Assembly (NCBI GenBank): GCA_032718475.1
Contig: JAUCBJ010006899.1
Coordinates: 1-64,000, forward strand
Length of the DNA: 64,000 bases
Source: Nemertoderma westbladi
Lineage: Eukaryota; Xenacoelomorpha; Nemertodermatida; Nemertodermatidae
Direction of reading: 5' to 3'
Below, one piece after another: positions 63,841-64,000 of the stretch. The translations under genes were made by a program, and so were the position numbers. Positions within the stretch are counted from its first letter, which is position 1, and each line of letters starts with the position of its first letter. Below the pieces are notes generated by a model that did not search any database, had not been told where the DNA came from, and saw only the letters and a program-made list of their open reading frames with translations.

Positions 63841-64000
63841 GAAAATAACAATTATTCCAAAATAAATGGCTAACATGTCCAGTCATTTATATATAATAAT
63901 ATCAAATATCTCAAATTATCGAATATTAGCTAGTATAAAAATGGAATAAAAGTTTTAAAAAAAGTTGCTGGGAATGTTGCTGGACTCCTTACAAACAGAA

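Noticed and set aside
1-64000. CRISPR array or prokaryotic operons
   Set aside because: The tandem repeats have no unique spacers of constant length, and the gene content is eukaryotic transposable elements.

Overview
This window looks like metazoan nuclear DNA. It is AT-rich between elements, has no operons, and almost all recognisable coding sequence belongs to animal-type transposable elements (BEL/Pao, CR1-like, Penelope-like, PIF/Harbinger, Tc1/IS630-like, piggyBac-like, a tRNA-derived SINE). Frequent GTAGGCCTA and ACCGGTA words would fit a marine invertebrate, possibly an echinoderm-like deuterostome, but that is only an impression. Just one plausible host gene was found, an intronless tetraspanin at 57625-58641. 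The window is best read as a nested retroelement and transposon cluster.

Layout. 1-12.2 kb: a 68-bp satellite (2226-2866), two adjacent decayed transposase-like genes that share a D...D...CxxH signature (3991-6016 and 6394-8579), and a 10-bp minisatellite (9303-9650). 12.2-14.7 kb: a SINE with an 11-bp target duplication and an odd inverted 5' end, then a decayed gene of another mobile-element-associated family. 15.85-20.32 kb: a 5'-truncated non-LTR retrotransposon between 31-bp direct repeats, split by a solo LTR (17763-19710, TSD ACCTT). 20.57-22.35 kb: a piggyBac-like non-autonomous element (TTAA duplications) carrying a 35-bp minisatellite.

Centre. 22388-41371 is a complete BEL/Pao-type LTR retrotransposon of 18,984 bp on the minus strand, flanked by TCATG duplications, with 2,164-bp LTRs that differ at about four positions. 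Right to left it holds a coiled-coil ORF, an in-frame UGA, a long Gag-protease-RT-RNase H frame, a frame-disrupted integrase, and then two extra ORFs of 771 and 461 codons that I cannot assign. The second extra ORF has three CCHC zinc knuckles. The internal region also carries eight copies of an 18-bp palindrome falling in all three reading frames, and the gag-pol sense strand is enriched in splice-donor-like words. This element is the best candidate here for something undescribed.

Right side. 43564-54543 is an 11-kb PIF/Harbinger element with ~180-190-bp inverted ends, a HARBI1-like transposase, a Myb/SANT-like partner gene on the opposite strand, and a nested CR1-like retrotransposon. A Tc1/IS630-like relic lies at 54790-55850. 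After the tetraspanin gene comes a Penelope-like retroelement (58780-61680, minus strand) with RT and GIY-YIG parts. It is interrupted by a second copy of the piggyBac-like element (59686-61183) and joined head-to-head to an inverted, internally deleted copy of its own 3' end. A probable SINE fragment and a short tandem repeat close the window.
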